Origin: Paenibacillus sp. BIHB 4019
GTDB lineage: Bacteria; Bacillota; Bacilli; Paenibacillales; Paenibacillaceae
DNA length: 64,000 bases
NCBI RefSeq assembly: GCF_002741035.1
Contig: NZ_CP016808.1
Span: forward strand, 7,092,001 to 7,156,000
Direction: 5' to 3'
Positions 37,638 to 45,320 of the stretch are shown here, in pieces. Below the pieces are notes generated by a model, which was given only the letters and a program-made list of their open reading frames with translations, was not told the DNA's origin and did not search any database. The position numbers were made by a program, and so were the translations under genes. The stretch's first letter is position 1. Each line of letters begins with the position of its first letter.

Positions 37638-39212
37638 TTAAGGGATATCGACTTCAGCCGTCACATAATAATATTCGATCGGATGCGGTATGAAGCCCGT
37701 TACCCCTTTTTTCACGCCAAATACATTGTCAGGATGTACGATAAACGACTGCGGCAAATCAGCATTAATAATATCTTGGGCCTGTATCGCAAGCGCATTG
37801 CGCGCGTCGGTATCCGCCGTATCGTTAAGCTTATCGATTACCGTCTCAAGCGGCTTCGATTCATAATGGCTGACGTTCGATTCGCTAGCAGATTGATAGA
37901 AAATGTTCAAGAAATATTGCGGATCTCCCGTCTGTGCCGTTAGCATGCTGTACATAGCAAGGTCCCAATCGGACTTCGCAAGCTCAGCGTCAATATTTTC
38001 AACCTTGCGTATTTTCACGGTAATTCCTTCATTAAGCAATTGATTTTGGATAACCTCTGCCATAACCGACAGCTCAGGTCGGTGCGGGAACGTAAGAAGC
38101 GTCGCCTCGAACGGCTTGCCTTCCTTCTCCCACATGCCTTCCGCATTTTTCTGCCAGCCGCCAGCGGCCAGCAATTGTTCCGTCGTTTCCCCTGCTGCTT
38201 GCTCCGCCACTTTGCCGAATGGCAAAATTTCCGGGAACGGGCTTTTCGCTTTCGTGCCGTAACCACGCATAACCGATTCAATAATCGCCTCGCGCGGGAT
38301 CGCGTGATCTACAACCTCGCGGTTCGCTTTTTCTTTAAACAAAGCAGAATTCATATTAAATAATACCATATGTGTACGAACGGATGGGGCAGACAGCACT
38401 TCCAGCTTGCTGTCCTTCTCTACCAGCTCAATGCTGTCAATCGGAATGTCCGTTGCGACATCTACTTCACCAGCTTGCAGCGCCATCAGACGCGTGTTGC
38501 CATCGGTCACAAACTTCATCGTCACCTCTGAAAGCTTTGCGGGTTTTCCCCAATAGCCATCATAACGCTCAACAACAAGCGATACGTCTTTTGTAAATTG
38601 CTTGATTTTGAAAGCTCCCGTCATGGCCGGGTAGCTGCCCGCTTCCTTCATGCTGTCAACATCAAGAATAATCGTGCTTGGATCAGCCAAGCTGGAAATG
38701 ATCGCCGAGTTCGGCTGTGTCGTAATCACTTTCAGTTCGTCTGGCGCAAGCACTTCAATATCTTTAACTAGCAGCAAATCCTTCGCCAAATGGCTGTTCG
38801 CAATGGAACGCAGCAGCGATGCTTTTACGCTTTCAGCATCCATCTTTTTGCCGTCGTGGAACGTTACGCCCGTTTCCAGCTTGAACGTCCACGTATTAGC
38901 ATCCTCCTGCTTCCACTCCTTCGCGAGCCAAGCGGATGGCTGCAGCTGCTCATTCAATTTAATTAGCGTCTCCCCTGCGCCCGAGCGCATAACATCCCAG
39001 CTATCGTCGCCATGCGGATCAACGCCTGCTGGGTTCCATGTGTACGCCATTGTTAGTGTTTTATTAGCGGCAGCAGCGTTATTTCCCGAGGCGGCATCCG
39101 TGCCCTGCTCTGCGTTTTGACCAGCATTCGTGCTGCATCCTGCAAGGACCAGCATCAAGCAAACGATCATCATTCCAAGTGTCAAGCTAAGTGGCTTCTT
39201 CGTGTTGTTCAT
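37638..39212 (-). CDS. Nickel/cobalt-type ABC transporter substrate-binding lipoprotein (NikA-like)
   Basis: 524 residues. A lipoprotein signal ends in VLAGC at about residues 21-25, followed by an Asn/Ala-rich linker. The family 5 solute-binding domain begins at LTMAYTWNPAGVDPHGDDSW and contains WTFKLETGVTFHDGKKM. First gene of the operon: its leader has a cobalamin riboswitch, a small ORF and a terminator. The switch implies repression by cobalamin, so the likely substrate is cobalt (or nickel). Metallophore or peptide binding cannot be excluded. Confidence 0.92.
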   Translation of the reverse strand: MNNTKKPLSLTLGMMIVCLMLVLAGCSTNAGQNAEQGTDAASGNNAAAANKTLTMAYTWNPAGVDPHGDDSWDVMRSGAGETLIKLNEQLQPSAWLAKEWKQEDANTWTFKLETGVTFHDGKKMDAESVKASLLRSIANSHLAKDLLLVKDIEVLAPDELKVITTQPNSAIISSLADPSTIILDVDSMKEAGSYPAMTGAFKIKQFTKDVSLVVERYDGYWGKPAKLSEVTMKFVTDGNTRLMALQAGEVDVATDIPIDSIELVEKDSKLEVLSAPSVRTHMVLFNMNSALFKEKANREVVDHAIPREAIIESVMRGYGTKAKSPFPEILPFGKVAEQAAGETTEQLLAAGGWQKNAEGMWEKEGKPFEATLLTFPHRPELSVMAEVIQNQLLNEGITVKIRKVENIDAELAKSDWDLAMYSMLTAQTGDPQYFLNIFYQSASESNVSHYESKPLETVIDKLNDTADTDARNALAIQAQDIINADLPQSFIVHPDNVFGVKKGVTGFIPHPIEYYYVTAEVDIP

Positions 39213-39290
39213 GTTTCTTCGTCTCCCCTTCTAGTAAGCGTAAGCGGCCGAATGCCGTCCTGTGGCGGCAAAGCTGCCGTTTCGCGTAGA

Positions 39291-39332
39291 AATATAGAGA
39301 AAGGATACAAAAATCAAATCCTTTCCTATATT
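39291..39332 (-). repeat. Second hairpin in the metal-transporter leader
   Basis: AATATAGAGAAAGGAT and ATCCTTTCCTATATT form a 15-bp stem with one bulge. It starts immediately after the T-run of the riboswitch terminator, so it may compete or stabilise the readthrough mRNA. Confidence 0.6.
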
Positions 39333-39336
39333 AAAA

Positions 39337-39379
39337 AAAAGCATCCCCGACCCTTAAGAAAGCAGTCAGAAATGCTTTT
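39337..39379 (-). terminator. Expression-platform terminator of the cobalamin riboswitch
   Basis: AAAAGCAT pairs with ATGCTTTT around an inner CTGAC/GTCGG stem, and eight T follow on minus. It lies between the aptamer and the NikA-like gene. The 5' arm begins at the stop codon of a small ORF. Confidence 0.8.
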
Positions 39380-39461
39380 ATGTTAAATAACTAAACCTTA
39401 TCTGCGTCTGCTTGCCATGAAGCAACAAATAATCGTTAGACATTTTGCAATAAATGGGCAT
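39378..39461 (-). CDS. Possible 27-residue leader peptide in the riboswitch leader
   Basis: The ATG at 39461 follows GGGAGG with a 9-base spacing. It reads MPIYCKMSNDYLLL and ends at TAA (39380-39378). It lies between the cobalamin aptamer and the terminator, and the stop codon overlaps the first bases of the terminator stem. A ribosome ending there would sit over the 5' arm. Not a recognised peptide; coding is unproven. Confidence 0.45.
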   Translation of the reverse strand: MPIYCKMSNDYLLLHGKQTQIRFSYLT

Positions 39462-39508
39462 AACCAACCACCTCCCTAAGCACCGTAGGTCAAACAGTGA
39501 TGTTAAAA

Positions 39509-39746
39509 CAGGCAGGTCTCCTGACTTGGGGCCTCCCTCTCTTCCCTTCCCAGCTAGGGTAAGCTTCTGCTATTCGTCTTGCGACGAAAAGAAGCTCATC
39601 AGCCAGTGGCTTATTTGTGAGGGGAGCGCAGCCTGTGTAAGCTGCTGCCCTTTACAGTGGCGGGTCCGTGTCGGCCTTTAACCGAACTTCCCTTTTAAGC
39701 GAATGAAGACGTATAAGTTCCAGCCAACATTTCGCACCTATTTTCA
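39509..39746 (-). promoter_or_regulatory. Cobalamin (B12) riboswitch
   Basis: On minus the class-I order is clear: AATAGGTGC, AAAAGGGAAG, the core GGACCCGCCACTGTA, CCACTGG, TGGGAAGG, then the B12 box AGTCAGGAGACCTGCC (39526-39511). The box differs from the consensus by one base (T for C). The aptamer binds adenosylcobalamin-type ligands and normally shuts off B12 or cobalt genes. Here it controls the Nik-type importer. Confidence 0.95.
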
Positions 39747-39802
39747 TTCAAGTATGAAGTTTTGCAGGCTCATAAGCCCGTCCTGTCCGTAATCCATTCT
39801 TA

Positions 39803-39831
39803 ATCATAGGGAGGAAGCGGGAATCTGTCAA
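39803..39831 (-). promoter_or_regulatory. Promoter of the riboswitch-controlled operon
   Basis: A perfect TTGACA at 39831-39826 and TATGAT at 39808-39803 are separated by 17 bases. The RNA start is expected near 39796, giving a leader of nearly 600 bases. Confidence 0.8.
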
Positions 39832-39981
39832 TGGCTTTAATTCGAATATGAAAGTGTTTTCAATATAAGACTTTCATATTTTTTCCAGTAATGTTATATT
39901 GAAATTACTTCACGCATGATGAGCTTATTTATTAAGTTAGCCCAATAGATAACCTAATCAAATAGAAAAGGAATGATCACA

Positions 39982-41013
39982 GTGACGGTGAAAATCCTTC
40001 CAGTTGAAGAAAAGCAAATTATTGATTCATATTGGTTTTACAGTGATTTTTATTCTATTATCTCTCGTGTAGACTCGGAAAAATTATGGTTTATGAATAA
40101 TTATATTAATTTATTCGATATTCCTGATCCAAACCAATTATATACCTTTTTCTTCAACGGTTATTATAGAGATAAAATGGTTGAGTTTTATGACTGCCCT
40201 TTTATTGATTTTCAGCGGATAGCGTTAGACAGGCAAAGCTCGACGATTTTAAATAACGACCTGTTTGATTTTATTAAAGCATCGATTGATGGCGGCTATT
40301 ATGTAATCGTTATGATCGATCGTTTTTATATAAAAGAGTATGAAATTTCGGCAAAATCCCCACATGAAGTCATGATAAATGGGTATGATGATGCAAATAA
40401 AAAGCTGTACTTTTGTGACAATAATGCCAACGGAAAATATTCAACGAATATCACCTGTGATTACGAAGCTTTTCATCGAGCATTCCATGTATTAGAAATC
40501 GATGCCCATGATTTTAAAGACCATCTTTATTTATTGAAGCCGCTCGAAAATACCGATTATACTTTTTCTCTAACATATGTGAAAAATACGATGAACGCCT
40601 ACCTCTTGTCTAAGGCACATACGGATGAACATTATAACCAAGCTTTAGGCACACCAGGGCTAACCTTCGGTATTAATGTATACGACAAGGCCTCCGAGTA
40701 TTTAAACTATTTGGCTCAAGAAGAGGTAGTATTTGATATTAGATCGTTCCACCTGCTTTACGACCATAAGAAATGCATGACAGTGCGATTAAACTACATG
40801 ATTAATAACCATCATTTGATTGATGATAATCAAATTTTAAGCAGATGGAGAAAGCTGGAGGCCGCGACGCACGCTGTAAGAAATTCCATTTTAAAATATT
40901 GGCTTACTCGAAGCCCGGATACGTTGTACAAGCAAATGGAGCAATTGCATAAAATAAAGGAGACGGAAACGGTATTGCTGCAGGAGGTTGTGGATCAGTT
41001 GAAGGATGGTTAG
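39982..41013 (+). CDS. BtrH N-terminal-like (papain-fold-like) protein, orphan
   Basis: 343 residues from the GTG at 39982, nine bases after AAAGGA; an ATG at 39973 abuts that site and is less likely. The motif pattern YYVIVMIDRFYI, followed by PHEVMINGYDD and LYFCDN, is that of the butirosin BtrH N-terminal/C39-like fold. The Cys in FYDCPF near residue 70 could be related to a nucleophile. Such proteins often act as acyltransferases or peptidases beside natural-product genes. Here no such neighbours exist. The gene is noticeably AT-richer than its surroundings, suggesting transfer. Function unassigned. Confidence 0.75.
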   Translation: MTVKILPVEEKQIIDSYWFYSDFYSIISRVDSEKLWFMNNYINLFDIPDPNQLYTFFFNGYYRDKMVEFYDCPFIDFQRIALDRQSSTILNNDLFDFIKASIDGGYYVIVMIDRFYIKEYEISAKSPHEVMINGYDDANKKLYFCDNNANGKYSTNITCDYEAFHRAFHVLEIDAHDFKDHLYLLKPLENTDYTFSLTYVKNTMNAYLLSKAHTDEHYNQALGTPGLTFGINVYDKASEYLNYLAQEEVVFDIRSFHLLYDHKKCMTVRLNYMINNHHLIDDNQILSRWRKLEAATHAVRNSILKYWLTRSPDTLYKQMEQLHKIKETETVLLQEVVDQLKDG

Positions 41014-41030
41014 ATTTATTTACACATCAG

Positions 41031-41068
41031 AAAGCACCTCTTCTCCGTTATGGAGAAAAGGTGCTTTT
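41031..41068 (+). terminator. Terminator after the BtrH-like gene
   Basis: AAAGCACCT and AGGTGCTTT plus an inner TTCTCC/GGAGAA stem form a strong hairpin, followed by TCTATT on plus. Confidence 0.75.
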
Positions 41069-41099
41069 CTATTAACTTATTAATTTGAAAAACTAGCGG

Positions 41100-43148
41100 C
41101 TAGCGGCTAATCCAAGGGTTGCTGTTTTGCTTGCTTGTTCTTGAACGAGGGGCAACGGTGCGAATTACCGCTTTTTTATTGGATTTGCGCTGCGCATTGT
41201 TTTTGCCGTTTTTCACATTGATTGTCGTTGTTTCTTTTACTTGCTCATCCTCTTCGCGCTTATCCTTGCAGCCGCAATTGCATGGCTTTTGTGACTCAAC
41301 CCCTGCGGTTTGCATAGGATAATATCCGTAAGGCGGGAACGGAGGAAATGCTGAGACGGGATAGCCATTGCAGTTGTTGCCGATTGGCGACACCATTCCG
41401 CCATAACCATAGCCTTGTGTGTTTGCTGGCGATACAGCTCCACCGTAGCCTTGCGTCTCTGTCGGCGATACCATTCCGCCATAGCCTTGCGTGCTTGCTG
41501 GCGATACGGCTCCACTATAGCCGTAGCCTTGCGTTTCTGCTGGCGATACGGCTCCACCATAGCCGTAGCTTTGTGTTTCTGCCGGCGATACCATTCCGCC
41601 ATAACCTTGCGTGCTTGCCGGCGATACAGCTCCACTATAGCCGTAGCCTTGTGTTTCTGCTGGCGATACCATTCCGCCATAGCCCTGCGTGCTTGCCGGC
41701 GATACAGCTCCACTATAGCCGTAGCCTTGTGTTTCTGCTGGCGATACCATTCCGCCATAGCCTTGCGTGCTTGCTGGCGATACGGCTCCACTATAGCCAT
41801 AGCCTTGTGTTTCTGCTGGCGATACCATTCCGCCATAGCCTTGCGTGCTTGCTGGCGATACGGCTCCACCATAGCCGTAGCCTTGTGTTTCTGCCGGCGA
41901 TACCATTCCGCCATAGCCTTGCGTGCTTGCCGGCGATACGGCTCCACCATAGCCGTAGCCTTGTGTTTCTGCTGGCGATACCATTCCGCCATAGCCTTGC
42001 GTGCTTGCTGGCGATACCATTCCGCCGTAGCCTTGCGTTTCTGCCGGTGATACCATTCCGCCATAGCCTTGCGTCTCTGCTGGCGATACCATTCCGCCAT
42101 AGCCTTGCGTGCTTGCCGGTGATACCTTTCCGCCATAGCCGTAGCCTTGCGTCTCTGCCGGCGATACCATTCCGCCATAGCCGTAGCCACTGCTCATACC
42201 GCCTATCGGATACATCCCAGGAGGACACGGATTATAGCCTCCTCCTTGGCTCATAGGGCTGACCATAGTTGGCTGCTGCCAATGACCGTAACCGCCTGTT
42301 TGTGCAGGTGATACCATTGTAGGCATGCTGTAGCCTCCGTATTGCGGCAAAGAAGGAGCCGTTGCAGCGGGAGATACAACTGTTGTCGGGTAAGTCGATG
42401 AAGCTTCTACCGCAGGCGTACCGTATTGCATAAACAAGTCAACGCTTTGCTGATGATGGGAATAAACCGGGTACGTCTTTTTCTCCACTGGCTTCTCAAT
42501 CGGCAGCGGTTTTGGCTGCGGTACAGGTTTTTCCTCTGGTAACGTAGGTGTCACAATAGGAGCGGTTGGTGTCTTCGTTATTGGCGCAGTTGGCGTCTTC
42601 GGAATCGGAGCGGTTGGCGTTTTTCCGGTTACTGGCGCAGTTGGCGTTTTGCCAGGAATTTGCCCTGTCGGCTTTTTACCGCCAACCCATTGCTGTACGC
42701 CTTGCATGACCGACAGCGGATGAAGAGCATGATGTCCTGTATGACCGCCTGTTCCCGCTGCCGTCGTCCCCATTCCTGCTGCAGTTCCCGTTCCTGTAGA
42801 CGGCGTAGTCGTCATATGGCCCGCTTTAGGCACATTGACGATTTCGCCCGTCATGAGCACATTGGGATTTTTAAGTTGTGGATTCGCTTTGATCATATCG
42901 GCGAGCGGAACTCCCCATGCTTTGGACAGCTTCCACAGCGTATCCCCCTGCTTCACCACGTATTGGTGCATAATGTCCATTCCACCCGTTTCATGGGAAG
43001 AAGACGGGATTTTAATTTTCATCCCCACCTCAATGACGTCTGGATTCGTAATGGAAGGATTAAGCTTCAAAATCTCCTCAACCGTAACATTGTGCTTCTG
43101 ACCGATTAAGTAGAGGGAATCGCCTTTCTTCACTACATAAATTTTCAC
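41100..43148 (-). CDS. LysM-domain protein with long Gly/Tyr repeat region, SafA-like
   Basis: 682 residues from a GTG at 43148, preceded by AGGAGG; the longer frame has no ribosome site. Two LysM domains (about 1-48 and 57-105) start KIYVVKKGDSLYLIG and HQYVVKQGDTLWKLS. Then come Pro/Thr repeats (TPTAPI), about 20 units resembling SPAETQGYGYGGAV (about 330-600), a Cys-rich NCGCKD segment, and a basic C-terminus. Position before pheA-obg matches B. subtilis safA, a spore coat/cortex protein. Likely a coat morphogenetic or surface protein. The repeat number should vary between strains. Confidence 0.85.
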   Translation of the reverse strand: MKIYVVKKGDSLYLIGQKHNVTVEEILKLNPSITNPDVIEVGMKIKIPSSSHETGGMDIMHQYVVKQGDTLWKLSKAWGVPLADMIKANPQLKNPNVLMTGEIVNVPKAGHMTTTPSTGTGTAAGMGTTAAGTGGHTGHHALHPLSVMQGVQQWVGGKKPTGQIPGKTPTAPVTGKTPTAPIPKTPTAPITKTPTAPIVTPTLPEEKPVPQPKPLPIEKPVEKKTYPVYSHHQQSVDLFMQYGTPAVEASSTYPTTVVSPAATAPSLPQYGGYSMPTMVSPAQTGGYGHWQQPTMVSPMSQGGGYNPCPPGMYPIGGMSSGYGYGGMVSPAETQGYGYGGKVSPASTQGYGGMVSPAETQGYGGMVSPAETQGYGGMVSPASTQGYGGMVSPAETQGYGYGGAVSPASTQGYGGMVSPAETQGYGYGGAVSPASTQGYGGMVSPAETQGYGYSGAVSPASTQGYGGMVSPAETQGYGYSGAVSPASTQGYGGMVSPAETQGYGYSGAVSPASTQGYGGMVSPAETQSYGYGGAVSPAETQGYGYSGAVSPASTQGYGGMVSPTETQGYGGAVSPANTQGYGYGGMVSPIGNNCNGYPVSAFPPFPPYGYYPMQTAGVESQKPCNCGCKDKREEDEQVKETTTINVKNGKNNAQRKSNKKAVIRTVAPRSRTSKQNSNPWISR
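41395..42190 (-). repeat. Tandem coding repeat array in the LysM protein gene
   Basis: About 20 units, mostly 30-45 bases and all multiples of three, encode (A/G)xVSPA(E/S)TQGYGG-type segments. Near-identical DNA units alternate between AETQ and ASTQ forms with GYG or GYGYS spacers. The unit DNA keeps other frames open on both strands, which are not genes. Confidence 0.9.
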
Positions 43149-43272
43149 TTGCCGACAACCTCCTGTCACGTTCTTTAAATAACTAGCATGATTGCTGCCG
43201 TGCATGCATGCTTGCTATCAATCTTTATATCCTATGCAGCACATGGGCAGGTGTCCCCAACTTTGAAAAAAA

Positions 43273-43319
43273 AATAGCGAGCCGCAGCCAGCTTCCCAGA
43301 AGCTGTGCGTCTCGCTATT
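43273..43319 (-). terminator. Terminator after pheA
   Basis: AATAGCGAG and CTCGCTATT flank an inner CAGCTTC/GAAGCTG stem. On minus the T-run has nine or more T. Confidence 0.85.
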
Positions 43320-43411
43320 AGCAAAATATAAGACCATCGGCCTAATCCTGCCGTTTGAACTAATCTTACACCCAGTATGGACATGCGGCAGCTTGCCGCA
43401 TACCTCTTAAG

Positions 43412-44308
43412 TTACCCATTCGACTGCTGCTGAAGCTGCTCGTACGTAAAGCTTGGATAACAACCAAGCACGCGCACCTGACAACCGATCGCTTCAATTT
43501 CAGCAATCGCTGCTGGCAGCAGCACCGTATCCAGCGACATCTCAATGTCGATATAAAAATAAGAATTGCCCAGCTTCTTCTTCGTCGGACGCGATTCAAT
43601 CCGCGACAGATTGATGCGGCGCCATGCGAACGCTGACAGCACCTGATGCAGCGCACCTGGATAGTCATCCGGCAAATTCACCAAAATACTCGTCTTCTTG
43701 AAATCAGAATGCCGCGCCGTGTAGGGCTGCTCGCCAACGAGCAAAAACCGCGTATAGTTGTTGCTGTGGTCGGTAATGCTCGCCTGCAAAATATCCAGCT
43801 CATTGTTCGCCGCCGCTCTTGAAGTACCTATTGCCAGCCAGCCTGCTCCCGGGTTGTCGCGTACGATACGCACCGCTTCAGACGTACTGCCGACATGCTC
43901 CGTCTCAGCATGAGGGATTTCGCTTCTGAGAAATTGCAAGCACTGCGCCATAGCAACGGGATGGCTGATTACTTTCTTCACACGGGAATAATCTACGGCG
44001 CCATACTCATTCGTCAGCTCCGAACGCCGGCCGATTAAATTTTGTATCGAAGGATATACCCATTCGGCCTGAATCGGCAAGTCCACTTCATGAACCATCC
44101 AGTCCATATGCAGGCTAACCGAGCCTTCAATGGTGTTCTCGATCGGGATAATGCTATAGCCGCTTTCCCCTTTAACCGTCGACAGAAACACATCGGCAAT
44201 GAGCCGATGATGCTTCCACTCTACTTCTTCTCCTGCAAAAAGCTGCCGTGCCGCTTCGTCTGATACAGAGCCCGCCGGCAGCAAAGCAACTGACTTCGTC
44301 GTACTCAT
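43412..44308 (-). CDS. pheA: Prephenate dehydratase
   Basis: 298 residues. The catalytic domain with the conserved TRF motif (NNYTRFLLVG) is followed by a C-terminal ACT regulatory domain with ESRPTKKKLGNSYFYIDIE. It makes phenylpyruvate, the last committed step to phenylalanine, and is normally inhibited by phenylalanine through ACT. It overlaps thrB by 4 bases. The operon ends at the terminator at 43273. Confidence 0.96.
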   Translation of the reverse strand: MSTTKSVALLPAGSVSDEAARQLFAGEEVEWKHHRLIADVFLSTVKGESGYSIIPIENTIEGSVSLHMDWMVHEVDLPIQAEWVYPSIQNLIGRRSELTNEYGAVDYSRVKKVISHPVAMAQCLQFLRSEIPHAETEHVGSTSEAVRIVRDNPGAGWLAIGTSRAAANNELDILQASITDHSNNYTRFLLVGEQPYTARHSDFKKTSILVNLPDDYPGALHQVLSAFAWRRINLSRIESRPTKKKLGNSYFYIDIEMSLDTVLLPAAIAEIEAIGCQVRVLGCYPSFTYEQLQQQSNG

Positions 44309-45285
44309 ACGGCCTCTCCTCTAATCCGCTCAAGCAAACCCAGCGATTTTGTGCCAGCCTTTGCCTGCTCTATAGTCACGTTCGGTCCTTCCGCACATGG
44401 CTTCAGCCATAGCGTCTGGGCTTCAATTCCTTCCTGCTTCAACGTCTCCAGCAGAAAATGCTCCAGCTCCTGCTTGCGCGGGCTGTCCGACTCTACAAAA
44501 GCGATCAGCGTCGGGCCTGCGCCGCTTAAAGCGGCCCCCAGCGCGCCATAATCGGCTGCATTGGCCAAAATCTCAGCCATGCCGGGAATAAGCGCTGCCC
44601 GGTAGGGCTGATGCAGGCGATCCCGCATCGCATGGCGAATGAGCCCAAGCTCGCCGCTGGCAAGAGCCGCAACGAGCAGCGAGCTGCGGCTCACGTTAAA
44701 GACCGCATCCTGCATGCTGATTTGTTTCGGCAGCGCATGGCGCGCCTTCTCCGTAGACAGCTGGAAGGAGGGAATCGCAACGAGCGCCTCCAGCTTCTCA
44801 TGCGGCTCCAGGCGAACATAATCGGCCCGCTCTCCATCCCGCCAAGCGGATACGACAATGCCGCCGAACAGCGACGCGCCTACATTATCCGGATGGCCCT
44901 CCAGCGCGGTTGCCATCTGAAACAGTTTATCATCCGACAGCGGACTGCCGATTAACGCATTGGCGGCAACCAGCGCACCAACGATGGCTGAAGCGCTGCT
45001 GCCAAGTCCGCGTGTAAGCGGAATATTGCTGTACATCGCAATATCCAGCTCTGGTACTTGTACGCCCGCTTCCTTGAATACAAGCTGCGCCACTTTATAA
45101 ATCAAGTTTGACTTATCTTCAGGGATACCTGTCATTTCGTCTCCGTACAAGCGAAAAACCGTATGCTCAGCAGCCGACATTTCAACCCAGGCATACAAGG
45201 AAAGCGCCATGCCCAGCGTATCGAAGCCTGGACCCAAATTAGCAGTGCTCGCAGGCACCTTTACGATTACACGACGGTTATTCAT
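44305..45285 (-). CDS. thrB: Homoserine kinase
   Basis: 326 residues, GHMP kinase fold. The N-terminal VKVPASTANLGPGFD and the ATP loop PLTRGLGSSASAIVGA are canonical. It phosphorylates homoserine for threonine synthesis. In hom-thrB-pheA order, thrC is not visible here. Confidence 0.96.
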   Translation of the reverse strand: MNNRRVIVKVPASTANLGPGFDTLGMALSLYAWVEMSAAEHTVFRLYGDEMTGIPEDKSNLIYKVAQLVFKEAGVQVPELDIAMYSNIPLTRGLGSSASAIVGALVAANALIGSPLSDDKLFQMATALEGHPDNVGASLFGGIVVSAWRDGERADYVRLEPHEKLEALVAIPSFQLSTEKARHALPKQISMQDAVFNVSRSSLLVAALASGELGLIRHAMRDRLHQPYRAALIPGMAEILANAADYGALGAALSGAGPTLIAFVESDSPRKQELEHFLLETLKQEGIEAQTLWLKPCAEGPNVTIEQAKAGTKSLGLLERIRGEAV

Positions 45286-45320
45286 AACGTTATAAAGCTC
45301 CTTCGATTGCTAGTGTTGGC

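Noticed and set aside
39454-39681. Plus-strand open frame of 75 codons across the B12 riboswitch
   Set aside because: It covers the structured aptamer on the opposite strand; composition reflects the RNA motifs.
41395-42190. Possible CRISPR array
   Set aside because: Repeats are contiguous coding units without unique spacers of uniform size, and no cas genes are present.
41237-42256. Long open frames on both strands opposite and alongside the LysM protein gene
   Set aside because: They are other frames of the tandem repeat, whose unit length is a multiple of three. Their translations are Arg/His-rich monotone repeats with no ribosome sites; the LysM frame has domains at both ends.
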